Shown one piece after another: positions 15,775 through 23,730 of a DNA stretch of 53,527 bases. The notes beneath the pieces are model-generated. The model was not told the origin of the DNA and did not search any database. It saw nothing but the letters and a program-made list of their open reading frames with translations. The translations under genes and the position numbers were made by a program. The stretch is from assembly GCF_900103535.1 (NCBI RefSeq), contig NZ_FNHQ01000019.1, positions 1 through 53,527 on the forward strand. The letters run 5' to 3'. The DNA is from Megasphaera paucivorans. Its GTDB lineage: Bacteria > Bacillota > Negativicutes > Veillonellales > Megasphaeraceae. Each line of letters begins with the position of its first letter. Position 1 is the stretch's first letter.

Positions 15775-16998
15775 ATGAATATTAAACAGTGTGTACATGA
15801 TAATGTTGATGAAATCGCTGACTTACATCAGTATTTTCATATGTATCCGGAATTATCTACAGAAGAGTTTCGCACGATGGAATATATTCAAAAAAAGTTA
15901 AAAGAGTACAATATTCCATCAGTACATATAGAAAATGGCGGAATATTGGGGATTATTGATAGTGGTAAACCGGGGAAAACATTATTGTTACGAGCGGATA
16001 TAGATGCTTTGCCAATTACAGAATCAGACATTAATATATCAAAACAAAAAAAATATATATCCCAGAATAAAGGAATTATGCATGCTTGTGGGCATGATGG
16101 TCATACGGCAATGCTGTTAGTGGAGGGGAAAATATTACAAGAAAATCATAATGAATGGGAAGGTAAAGTAGTATTGATGTTTGAAGAAGGCGAAGAAAAC
16201 GGCAGCCGGTATTTGCTTCAATTTTTTGCATATTTTGAGAAGCATGCTATTCATATAGATGGATGCTACGGTACACATGTCAGATGGGATATTCCTTCGG
16301 GAAAAATAAGTATTATAACTGGGCCGGCAATGGCAGGTGTATTTGCTTTTGATATTACATTGATGGGAATTGGCGGACACGGTTCCCGGCCTGATTTGGC
16401 TGTTAATCCGATTGATTGCTTTGCAGCTATTTATAACGGAATCAATACTATCCGTATGCGGAATATATCTCCGCAGCATTGTCTGACTGTATCTATAGGA
16501 AAACTTAAAGGTGGTGATCGGATAAACGTGATATCTGATATGCTGGAATTTGGGGGAACTGTACGATATTTTAATGAAAATGATGGCCAGCAGTTTAAAG
16601 AAAATTTAGAACGCATTCTAGAAAATGAATGCAGCAATTTTGGCTGCCGATATATCGTCAATAAAAAATCCTTGAATTATGTTTTGCGCAATAATGAAGA
16701 TTGTGCCAGAATTGCTTGTAATGCAATTGCAAAGGACTTGGGAGAAGATGTTTTATATGCGGGACAGCCTTGGATGGCTTCAGAAAGCATGGCTCTTACA
16801 CTTCGGGTATATCCGGGTGTGTTTTCATTTACTGGTATTGCTAATGCGGAAATTGGCAGTGGAGCCAATCATCATACAGCCGCTTTTGATATAGATGATG
16901 CAGGATTGGCGACGGGAGTTGCTGCGGCTATTGCCTACTCTTTGGCATTTTTGGCGTATACACAGCCTATTTCTTTTACGGCGCAATCTATAGAGTAA
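15775..16998 (+). CDS. M20-family amidohydrolase (N-acyl amino acid / peptide hydrolase)
   Basis: 407 residues, normal for M20D hydrolases (hippurate, IAA-amino acid and N-acetyl-amino acid hydrolases). Metal ligands and catalytic residues are visible: HACGHDGHTAML (His103-Cys105-His107), FEEGEENGS (catalytic Glu pair), GTHVRWDIPSG, the dimerisation-domain motif GGHGSRPDLAVNPID and the final ANHHTAAFDID. The Cys in HACGHDGH is typical of the M20D subgroup. The start has GGGGGG about 11 bases upstream. It is monocistronic between two hairpins. The exact substrate cannot be inferred. Confidence 0.9.
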   Translation: MNIKQCVHDNVDEIADLHQYFHMYPELSTEEFRTMEYIQKKLKEYNIPSVHIENGGILGIIDSGKPGKTLLLRADIDALPITESDINISKQKKYISQNKGIMHACGHDGHTAMLLVEGKILQENHNEWEGKVVLMFEEGEENGSRYLLQFFAYFEKHAIHIDGCYGTHVRWDIPSGKISIITGPAMAGVFAFDITLMGIGGHGSRPDLAVNPIDCFAAIYNGINTIRMRNISPQHCLTVSIGKLKGGDRINVISDMLEFGGTVRYFNENDGQQFKENLERILENECSNFGCRYIVNKKSLNYVLRNNEDCARIACNAIAKDLGEDVLYAGQPWMASESMALTLRVYPGVFSFTGIANAEIGSGANHHTAAFDIDDAGLATGVAAAIAYSLAFLAYTQPISFTAQSIE

Positions 16999-17035
16999 GC
17001 TTGTTTTTTACCATATAGAATTTATTTATCGTCTT

Positions 17036-17109
17036 TATACGTTTTTATAATAAGGGAGGTAAGACAGATCATTATTTCTGTCTTACCTCCCTTATTATAA
17101 AAACGTATA
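17036..17109. repeat. Perfect 33-bp-arm inverted repeat, hairpin or bidirectional terminator
   Basis: Every base from 17036 to 17068 pairs with 17077 to 17109 around an 8-base loop. The core of the arm is AAGGGAGGTAAGACAGA. It lies between the M20 gene (plus) and the remnant HD gene (minus), where a bidirectional terminator is expected, but it is unusually long and lacks a clean T run. A small non-autonomous repeat element is the alternative. Confidence 0.75.
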
Positions 17110-17143
17110 TTTTAGAAATTAAAATGTTATAGGGTGCGCCCCG

Positions 17144-17710
17144 TCAAGAACAGACACATTCAGCACGGACAGAATCTTTGCAGAAACGCATAGCAGACAT
17201 TGTTTTTTGAAAGAGTGTGGATATATCCCAGACGAGTATTTCTTAAAGGTATCACGAGCACAGCCGGAAGCAAAACTTTTATCTTTAAATTTGTTATTAA
17301 TGATTTTTAGTTCCATGTCGTTTGTGCTTTTCGAGGGAATCATTTTTGCAGTGGCCCATATTAAACTGGTTAATTCATCAATTGTAAAGAGAATTTTTTC
17401 CATTTCATGCGCTGGCTTACGAATGCTGCATATGCCATATCCGTGACAACATACTGCATGAATACAAGCTGTGTCAGCATCAATTTTCTTGAGTAATTCA
17501 GGAACTTTCTGGCAATGCTGATTTGGATACATTTCAAAATCAATGTTATGCAGTAATCTGACAAGTCCCTAAAAGTCAACTTCTTCATAATATCCCATTT
17601 CATTAGCATGCCATCGCATTACACTTCCGGCGGGTAGTCCATGAAAAATATGAAACGGATCGGTATTATATTTTTTATAACCGTTACGAGTACTATAGCA
17701 TGATATAGCT
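17144..17710 (-). pseudogene. Remnant of an HD-domain phosphohydrolase
   Basis: Reading the minus strand, a continuous family match starts near 17700 (GYKKYNTDPFHIFHGL), passes MRWHANEMGYYEEVDF, reaches an in-frame TAG where the family has Trp, continues as GLVRLLHNIDFEMYPNQHC, then VPELLKKIDADTACIHAVCCHGYG, HEMEKILFTIDELTSLIWA and KFKDKSFASGCARD, and ends after another frameshift with KTMSAMRFCKDSVRAEC and TGA at 17144-17146. The catalytic HD pair of the family is HN here. The start codon region is also lost. This is a dead gene; the mutations are substitutions as well as indels, so it is not explained by sequencing error. Confidence 0.8.
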
Positions 17711-17794
17711 TGCCATTTTAGAGCCAGAATGGCACTATATGGATACTATCAGTTTTATGAAAATATTTTGGAAGTGTTATGATGAGGAGTTTGC

Positions 17795-18600
17795 ATGTTG
17801 AATTTAACCATTGATCGTAGTATTCGCATCCCTATTATTCGTCAATATTTACCATCAAATTAAGAAATTAATATTAAGTGCAGCGTTGAAAACTGGAGAT
17901 AAATTACCTTCTTCATGTATGTTGGCAAGAAATTTTCATGTTTCCAGAAATGTAGTGTGAGAAGCGTATCCGCTGTTTCTGGCAGAGGGATATATTTGTC
18001 AGCAAGTTACGCAGCGGTACATATGTATCCGGAGATATATATGTAGAAAAAGAAAGACAAGAAGTTTAAATGGTGCCGCAGATCATGAAGAATAAATTCA
18101 AAAACAACAATCTTGATTTTTTGCTGTACGAATTGAAGATGCCATTTTGTCGAGAGCATTGCAGGAATCCTTCATGGCATGTAAAAAATTATGTAAAAGG
18201 TATAGTGATTATTTTAATTCAGCATACGATCAACCTACACTAGCGTGTTTTTTGGAGTCAGGATTGATAAAAATATATTTAAAATGAAAAAAATATACTT
18301 AAAAAATGCATTTTGCGTATAGAGGCATTAAAAAAATATTTCGGTACTTGTGTTGCTGCTATAGGAGAAAATACAGGATTATATTTAATTGCGGAATTTT
18401 TGGTATAGAATTTACAAAAAAATGCATTGATTTTTTTACAAGCAATATATTCTTATTTATCCGATTTAGGAATATTCTATGTTTCCGGCATATCTTAAGA
18501 ATTAATTATTGGGTATAGTCTTCATTTGTTGGAAAATTGTATTGTACAATACGCTGAAATTTTTTATCGGATAGTGAAACAATACACGGGGGCAGGATGA
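17795..18600 (+). pseudogene. Remnant of a MocR (GntR-HTH plus aminotransferase) regulator
   Basis: From ATG 17795 the wHTH is readable: LNLTIDRSIRIPI, HQIKKLILSAALKTGDKLPSS, LARNFHVSRNVV, then a TGA, then EAYPLFLAEGYIC and SGTYVSGDIYVEKE. The aminotransferase part is mostly deleted; scraps reappear (MACKKLCKRYSDYFNSAYDQPTL near 18180; IEALKKYFGTCVAAIGENTGLYL near 18320; IIGYSLHLLENCIVQYAEIFYR near 18500-18570). At least three stops or shifts and a large internal deletion make it non-functional. MocR proteins control pyridoxal-phosphate or amino-acid genes; what this one controlled is unknown. Confidence 0.75.
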
Positions 18601-18677
18601 TTATATCCTTGTGTGTTTGCAATACACTTGTGTATGTAGTAATCTAGAATTAAATATATTTATATGAGGTGAAATAT

Positions 18678-19514
18678 ATGAAACTGACTGTTCTTGTTGA
18701 TAATAATACCCTAATTGATCGCTATTTTTTTGGAGAACCAGCTTCGTCCTATTATTTAGAAGAAGGGGACATAAAATTATTGTTTGATGTTGGATATACG
18801 GATATATTTATTAAAAATGCTCAAAAAATGAATATAAATTTAGATAATGTAAACACTCTCGTAGTGTCTCATGGGCATAATGATCATGTTGGCGGGTTGG
18901 CAGATTTAATTCGATATTATGCGGCGGCTTTTGTAGAGCGTGGAAAATATAATAAACCGCGATTGATTGCACATCCGTTGACCTTTTGTGATAAATATGA
19001 GGGAAAAAATGAAATAGGATCGGTAATTAAAGAACATACGCTGCAAAAACATTTTAATGTCACATTAAGTAAAGATGAAATATGGCTGACAGATAAGCTT
19101 GTTTTTTTGGGAGAGATTAAGCGAAGAAATAATTTTGAAAATAAGCGGCCTATAGGAACCATTATGAGTCAAAATGGCTGGGTAGATGATTTTGTGTTAG
19201 ATGATTCTGCATTAGTATATAAATCTTCTGATGGATTAGTTATTATAACAGGATGTTCACATGCGGGTATTTGCAACATTATAGAACAAGCCAAAATAAT
19301 TTGTAAGGATACAAGAATAGTCAATATCATAGGAGGATTTCATTTACTTAATCCGGATAAATACATTCTTGAGGCTACGTGTGACTATATGAAACAAAAT
19401 AATATACAAAACATCTCTCCGTGTCACTGTACTGATTTAAACTCTAAAATAGCATTATCTAGAGATATTCCTATTCATGAAGTGGGAGTAAGTACCTTGT
19501 TTGAATATAGTTAA
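18678..19514 (+). CDS. MBL-fold metallohydrolase (COG1237-like)
   Basis: 278 residues from ATG 18678, with GAGGTGA just upstream. The metallo-beta-lactamase signature SHGHNDHVGG is at residues 64-73, followed by the later metal-site motifs TGCSHAGICNII (about 205-216) and GGFHLLNP. This order, with the CSHAG motif, is typical of the COG1237 group, which includes an archaeal 7,8-dihydropterin-6-methyl-4-aminobenzene phosphate synthase and many uncharacterised bacterial hydrolases. It is a single gene flanked by a pseudogene and a terminator. Confidence 0.85.
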   Translation: MKLTVLVDNNTLIDRYFFGEPASSYYLEEGDIKLLFDVGYTDIFIKNAQKMNINLDNVNTLVVSHGHNDHVGGLADLIRYYAAAFVERGKYNKPRLIAHPLTFCDKYEGKNEIGSVIKEHTLQKHFNVTLSKDEIWLTDKLVFLGEIKRRNNFENKRPIGTIMSQNGWVDDFVLDDSALVYKSSDGLVIITGCSHAGICNIIEQAKIICKDTRIVNIIGGFHLLNPDKYILEATCDYMKQNNIQNISPCHCTDLNSKIALSRDIPIHEVGVSTLFEYS

Positions 19515-19535
19515 ATGATATTTTTACTAATGAAC

Positions 19536-19585
19536 AAAAAGCCTTTATATATCTGCGACATAGGAGATGTATAAAGGCGGTTTTT
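19536..19585. terminator. Bidirectional terminator between convergent genes
   Basis: GCCTTTATATATC (19541-19553) pairs with GATGTATAAAGGC (19566-19578), flanked by AAAAA on the left and TTTTT on the right. It serves the MBL-fold gene (plus) and the malY-like gene (minus). Confidence 0.8.
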
Positions 19586-19608
19586 ATATTGTATGTCTGT
19601 TCCTGTTA

Positions 19609-20823
19609 TCATCTATGATTTTCTAAAATTGATTTTAGGATACGTTCCATTCCCGTTTTAATAATAGAGCGCGGCATAGCGAGATTTAAGCGGACAAATC
19701 CTGCGGCATTACCAACAAACAGGGCATCACCGCCTTCCAGAAGCACACCGGCTTTATTGGCAAAAAACAACGGTACGTTTTTTTCATCGTTGAGATAGGC
19801 ATTAAAGTCGACCCAGGCTAGATATGTCGCATCAGGGATTTCAAAAACTGCTTGAGGAAGATTTGTTTCAAGGAAACGTTTGACATATTGAAAATTATCA
19901 TCTAAATATGTTTTTAATTGATCGAGCCAGTCAAGACCGTCGGTATATGCCGCTTTATGAGCAGCAATGGACAGCGGATTAACCAATCCCACATTTTTGT
20001 CATTAGACATAAATATTTTACGTATAGTAGGATCACGAATAATAATATCAGAAAACATTAACCCTGCTATATTAAATGTTTTACTGGCAGACATGCAGGT
20101 AATAAGTTTCGCATAAGCAGGCATGATTTTACCCATAGGAATATGTTTTTTTCCTTGGCGGATAAGATCACAGTGAATTTCATCAGATATAATCCAAAGG
20201 TCATATTTTTCTGCAATAGCAGCAATTTTTTTAGATTCCTCTGTAGTCCACATGCGGCCTGTTGGGTTATGCGGATTGCACCATAAGATAACCTTCATTT
20301 TGGGGTCGGATGCTTTTTTTTCAAAATCTTCAAAATCAATAGTAAAATGTCCTTTCATATCACGTTTCAGAAAAGAACGAACTAGTTCACGGCCATTATA
20401 ATCTGCAGCGTGTTTAAAATAACCATAAGCAGGTGCCGTGATTAAAATTTTTTCATTTTTTTCTGCTAAGTCCCCGAGTAATTCGTAAAGAGCAGGAATG
20501 ACACCTGCTGAAAACATCAATTCTTCTTTGGGAAATGTCCATTCGTATTGTGTTTTGCACCAATGGGAAAATGCTTCATAGTAGTCATCGGAAAACACCA
20601 TACTATAACCGAATATACGTTTATCAACCCGATCTTTGATTGCTTGGCAAATAGGGGGAGCGGTTGCAAATTCCATATCGGCAACCCACATGCGAATAAA
20701 TTCGTCATCTTTAAACGGAAATTTTTTATCAGGTCCTGCATGGAAAATATAACCGCGAAAACCATCGGTGTTCAGGGCATTCGTATGTCTTCTTTCGATT
20801 ATTTCATCAAAATTATATTTCAT
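19609..20823 (-). CDS. MalY/PatB-type PLP-dependent C-S lyase or aminotransferase
   Basis: 404 residues. The start MKYNFDEIIERRHTNALN, the RMWVADMEFATAPP motif, FGYSMV, the cofactor-binding CNPHNPTGRMWT, ISDEIHCDL and the PLP lysine in SASKTFNIAGL are diagnostic of the MalY/PatB group of cystathionine beta-lyases. These release homocysteine or sulfide from cystathionine or cysteine; some MalY proteins also have a regulatory role. I prefer the ATG at 20823 because the earlier ATG at 20835 abuts the AGGAAGG ribosome site directly. Single gene; the divergent remnant regulator upstream is dead. Confidence 0.88.
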   Translation of the reverse strand: MKYNFDEIIERRHTNALNTDGFRGYIFHAGPDKKFPFKDDEFIRMWVADMEFATAPPICQAIKDRVDKRIFGYSMVFSDDYYEAFSHWCKTQYEWTFPKEELMFSAGVIPALYELLGDLAEKNEKILITAPAYGYFKHAADYNGRELVRSFLKRDMKGHFTIDFEDFEKKASDPKMKVILWCNPHNPTGRMWTTEESKKIAAIAEKYDLWIISDEIHCDLIRQGKKHIPMGKIMPAYAKLITCMSASKTFNIAGLMFSDIIIRDPTIRKIFMSNDKNVGLVNPLSIAAHKAAYTDGLDWLDQLKTYLDDNFQYVKRFLETNLPQAVFEIPDATYLAWVDFNAYLNDEKNVPLFFANKAGVLLEGGDALFVGNAAGFVRLNLAMPRSIIKTGMERILKSILENHR

Positions 20824-20906
20824 TGTTGTCTTCATCCTTCCTGAATATAATATATTGGGTCTATATAAGGTTCGTACATTTGATTATGCGCTAAAATACG
20901 AATTTC

Positions 20907-20941
20907 GTCATACTTTCCGGATTTTACAATCATAGTATGAC
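20907..20941. promoter_or_regulatory. Spaced inverted repeat upstream of the malY-like gene
   Basis: GTCATACT (20907-20914) and AGTATGAC (20934-20941) form perfect 8-base arms about 27 bases apart, centre to centre, 90-115 bases upstream of the malY start on the minus strand. It could be a two-site operator. No clear promoter pair could be fixed. Confidence 0.3.
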
Positions 20942-21113
20942 AGAATTTTTATCAATTTTCAAATAGAATATATTTTCATTTGAAGAAACTTTTATTTAAA
21001 TATATTTCGTTTCAAGCGATTTTTATATAAAATTATTTTATAATTTTATTAATTTATCAAATGAGACGTTTTTGGGGGATTTATTTATATTAAAAAAACT
21101 ATTGAGGTAGGAT

Positions 21114-21300
21114 ATGGAAAAATTAATACAGGAAATTGGGAAAAAATTAAAGTTTATCAAAAAAGAACTTAAATCTACAGGATTTAGCCAATCGTATTTA
21201 TAAAAGCAAAGCAACAAGTTCTAAATATGAAAATGGATAAATTGTTGTTGATATTGTTACACTTTACGATATTACTTGTTACTATCCATTGCTAACTAAG
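21114..21300 (+). pseudogene. Remnant of an XRE-family regulator
   Basis: ATG 21114 opens MEKLIQEIGKKLKFIKK. After an A6 run near 21171 the helix-turn-helix continues in another frame (NLNLQDLANRIYKSKATSSKYENG), meets TAA at 21238-21240 where the family has Gln, and goes on as IVVDIVTLYDI. The rest of the gene is missing. Outside this remnant the 660-base gap from 20824 to 21484 contains the operators described separately and no intact gene. Confidence 0.75.
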
Positions 21301-21391
21301 CAATCCGTAGTGACAGGTGTTTGACGTATGTTTGAACATAACGATACATGTTTATTGTTATGATATCAACATACAATTGGAATTAATATAA

Positions 21392-21457
21392 TTAGGCACC
21401 TAATAAATACATTGACAAAAATACAGAAATTATATTATATTATATATAGGTACCTAA
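21392..21457 (+). promoter_or_regulatory. marR promoter flanked by two TTAGGNNCCTAA operators
   Basis: TTAGGCACCTAA at 21392-21403 and ATAGGTACCTAA at 21446-21457 are the same dyad with different centres. TTGACA at 21412-21417 lies between them, with AT-rich -10 candidates (for example TATTAT at 21433-21438). The arrangement, one site upstream of the -35 and one after the -10, is a standard layout for autorepression by the MarR protein encoded 28 bases downstream. Confidence 0.7.
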
Positions 21458-21484
21458 TTATATTAAATATAAGGAGAAATATGT

Positions 21485-22045
21485 ATGGAAGATAAACAAG
21501 CTATTCAACTATATCAGGCGTTGTTTCATTTAAGCCGTAAAATGCACCGCATGGATCATTGGAGCGGACATAGATGCACCACAGAACATAGGGCGTTGCA
21601 TCATAGTCAGCATCATTTGCTGGAACTTGTGTCTAACTATAATGGAACCATGCAGCAGGATCTGGCTGAAAAAATGGATATTCGCCCATCGTCTATGACC
21701 GAATTATTAGGGAAATTAGAGCAGGCAGATTATATTGTACGAAAAAAAGATGAGGAAGACCAACGTATTATGCGGGTTTTTATTACGGAAAAAGGACAAC
21801 AACATGTTGGACAGTTTCAAAAAGCGGCAGCTGAATTGACGATGAATCTTTTTGATTGTTTGACGAACGATGAACAATCTCACCTTTTGATACTCATAAA
21901 AAAGGTGAGTACTAATATTGATCGTAAGATAAAATCTTCTGCTTTACCGATGTGTCATCATCAAATAAAACATCAGGGACATGGGCAGCATAGCCGTCAT
22001 TCGGCAGTGACGGATTTTGATAAAAACCATGATCAGGGAAATTGA
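21485..22045 (+). CDS. MarR family regulator with histidine-rich ends
   Basis: 186 residues, longer than the usual 140-150. The MarR core is clear: MQQDLAEKMDIRPSSMTELLGKLEQADYI as HTH near residues 58-87 and the wing KDEEDQRIMRVFITEKG. The first helix carries many histidines (MHRMDHWSGHRC, HRALHHSQHH), and the extra C-terminal tail is again His-rich (CHHQIKHQGHGQHSRHS). Metal binding is a reasonable inference. The start has AAGGAG about 7 bases upstream. It lies 450 bases before an RND adaptor and pump on the same strand, the likely target. Confidence 0.85.
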   Translation: MEDKQAIQLYQALFHLSRKMHRMDHWSGHRCTTEHRALHHSQHHLLELVSNYNGTMQQDLAEKMDIRPSSMTELLGKLEQADYIVRKKDEEDQRIMRVFITEKGQQHVGQFQKAAAELTMNLFDCLTNDEQSHLLILIKKVSTNIDRKIKSSALPMCHHQIKHQGHGQHSRHSAVTDFDKNHDQGN

Positions 22046-22131
22046 TGGTGAGGGTGAAGCAGAAAAGATTTTTAACAGTAAATTTATTAATTGTTTTTAC
22101 TTAAATTATAAAAAGACATTAGTTTATGACG

Positions 22132-22170
22132 AAAAGACACATTACTACTATTAGGAATGTGTCTTTTATG
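22132..22170 (+). terminator. Terminator after the His-rich marR gene
   Basis: AAAAGACACATT (22132-22143) pairs with AATGTGTCTTTT (22156-22167). It separates marR from the RND genes, which therefore need their own promoter. Confidence 0.8.
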
Positions 22171-22494
22171 CTATAATCAAGCTATAATTTAAACGGATAA
22201 ATGGGTAACAAAATAATAACATTAAATAGTGTGAGTTGTAAAAAATTAACCTGCTGGCGGAAATATTACATACTTTATTAATTATGTAATATAGAAGGTA
22301 CATATATTTTGCTGTAAAAGGCTGTTGAGTATAAAGTGCAAGTAATATCATTTTATATTTCGTGTCATATAAGAGAGAAAAAAATGGCATCAATACGTTG
22401 GGAGGAGTATAAGCGGAGAAGAGTAGGCATGAAAATAAGGCAGATGGTTCTGAATAATGTGAAAGAGTAACTATATGAAAGAAGGTGTATTAGT
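22171..22494. other. Gene-free stretch upstream of the RND operon, with an inverted repeat
   Basis: AT-rich sequence with ATTACATA / TATGTAAT arms at 22265-22290, a candidate operator. A 28-codon frame at 22384-22470 ends just before the adaptor gene but has no strong ribosome site. I see no clear sigma-A promoter and no copy of the TTAGGNNCCTAA site here. Confidence 0.4.
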
Positions 22495-23718
22495 TTGGCT
22501 TTTTTAAAGAAAGCACCAATATGCTGTGTCTTAATGGGTTTGATGATAGCAGTGGGAACATTGTTGAGTGGATGTGGCAATGAACAACAGCAAACGAATG
22601 CCGCCGTGTCGGTAAAGGCTATGAAAGTGCTGCAGCAGGATACGCCGTTATCTATTGAGTACGCGTCTCAAATTAAAGGAAAAGATGAAATTAAAATTCA
22701 ACCGAAGGTTACGGGAACTATTGTTGAAAAATATATAAAAGGAGGACAATATGTACAAGCGGGGCAGCCTTTGTATAAAATTGATTCTCGGCAATATGAA
22801 TCCGCCGTGCTTTCCGCTGAAGCGGCAGTAGAACAATCAGAAGCTACACTGAATAATTCCCGCATTGATTTAAGCCGCTATACACAGCTTGTAAAAACAG
22901 GCGCTGTTTCAGAACAAACGGTAACGACGCAGGAAGCAAACGTAAAATCTTATCAAGGTGCTTATAATAATAATGTAGCTTTATTAAAGAAAGCACAGGA
23001 AAATCTTGATGACACAGTTATCTATGCACCTGTAAGCGGCAGACTTTCTGTTGATGACGTTGCTGCCGGGGGATACGCCACCGCGGGAAGTACAAGTTTA
23101 GTTACTCTTGGCACAACAAATCCTATTTATGCTCAATTTAGTATCAGTGAAAATGAATATCTTAAGTACTTAAGCTTTCGTTCGGATGAATCTGATATGT
23201 CCAATGATTGTGATGATACAAATGTGCAGGCAGCACTTATCTTAGGAAATGGAAAAGTATATCCTTATAAAACCAATATAGTAGAAATAGATCGTGCACT
23301 TTCTGATAATACAGGAACGCTTACGATTAAAGCACTTTTTGATAATCCCGAAGGAGATTTAATTCCGGGGATGTTTGCTCGTATACGGATTACAGGGACT
23401 ACGATACCTAATGCTATTTTAGTGCCGCAGCGTGCTGTACAGCAGCTTTTGGATAAATCTTTTGTTATTGTTGTGGGATCGGATAACACTTCGATTTCTA
23501 AGAACGTTACGCTAGGAAGCAAGATTGGCAGTTATTATGTGATAAAAAATGGATTATCTGCCGATGATATTGTTGTTGTCGAAGGCCTGACCAATTTACA
23601 GGAGGGCCAGTTGATGAATGTTACCATGGTTACACCGGAAGAAATGAAGTTTTCCCTGATATCGGATGCGGTAAAACCCATGGAGGGTACCACTGCTTCC
23701 TCTTCTTCAAAAATGTAA
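22495..23718 (+). CDS. RND efflux periplasmic adaptor lipoprotein (MexA/AcrA family)
   Basis: 407 residues from a TTG at 22495, chosen because AGAAGGTG lies about 8 bases upstream and it gives a proper signal peptide. The lipobox is LLSGC (Cys at about 27). The lipoyl half-motifs IQPKVTGTIVEKYIKGGQYVQAGQPLYKID and VYAPVSGRLSVDD surround an alpha-hairpin (about 95-170), followed by the beta-barrel and membrane-proximal domain (IPNAILVPQRAVQQ). It bridges the pump at 23731 and an outer-membrane channel. No TolC-type gene is adjacent, so the channel must be encoded elsewhere. Confidence 0.92.
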   Translation: MAFLKKAPICCVLMGLMIAVGTLLSGCGNEQQQTNAAVSVKAMKVLQQDTPLSIEYASQIKGKDEIKIQPKVTGTIVEKYIKGGQYVQAGQPLYKIDSRQYESAVLSAEAAVEQSEATLNNSRIDLSRYTQLVKTGAVSEQTVTTQEANVKSYQGAYNNNVALLKKAQENLDDTVIYAPVSGRLSVDDVAAGGYATAGSTSLVTLGTTNPIYAQFSISENEYLKYLSFRSDESDMSNDCDDTNVQAALILGNGKVYPYKTNIVEIDRALSDNTGTLTIKALFDNPEGDLIPGMFARIRITGTTIPNAILVPQRAVQQLLDKSFVIVVGSDNTSISKNVTLGSKIGSYYVIKNGLSADDIVVVEGLTNLQEGQLMNVTMVTPEEMKFSLISDAVKPMEGTTASSSSKM

Positions 23719-23730
23719 GGAGGGGATATT

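Noticed and set aside
17144-17710. Treating the minus-strand 137-codon frame as an intact gene
   Set aside because: The family alignment continues through an amber codon and further frames, and the HD pair is HN.
18306-18518. 70-codon plus-strand frame with a good-looking length
   Set aside because: It is an out-of-frame reading of the MocR remnant; the other frame shows IEALKKYFG and similar family sequence.
22384-22470. 28-codon frame before the RND adaptor as a leader peptide
   Set aside because: No clear ribosome site, no codon run or attenuator hairpin after it; kept only as a remark.
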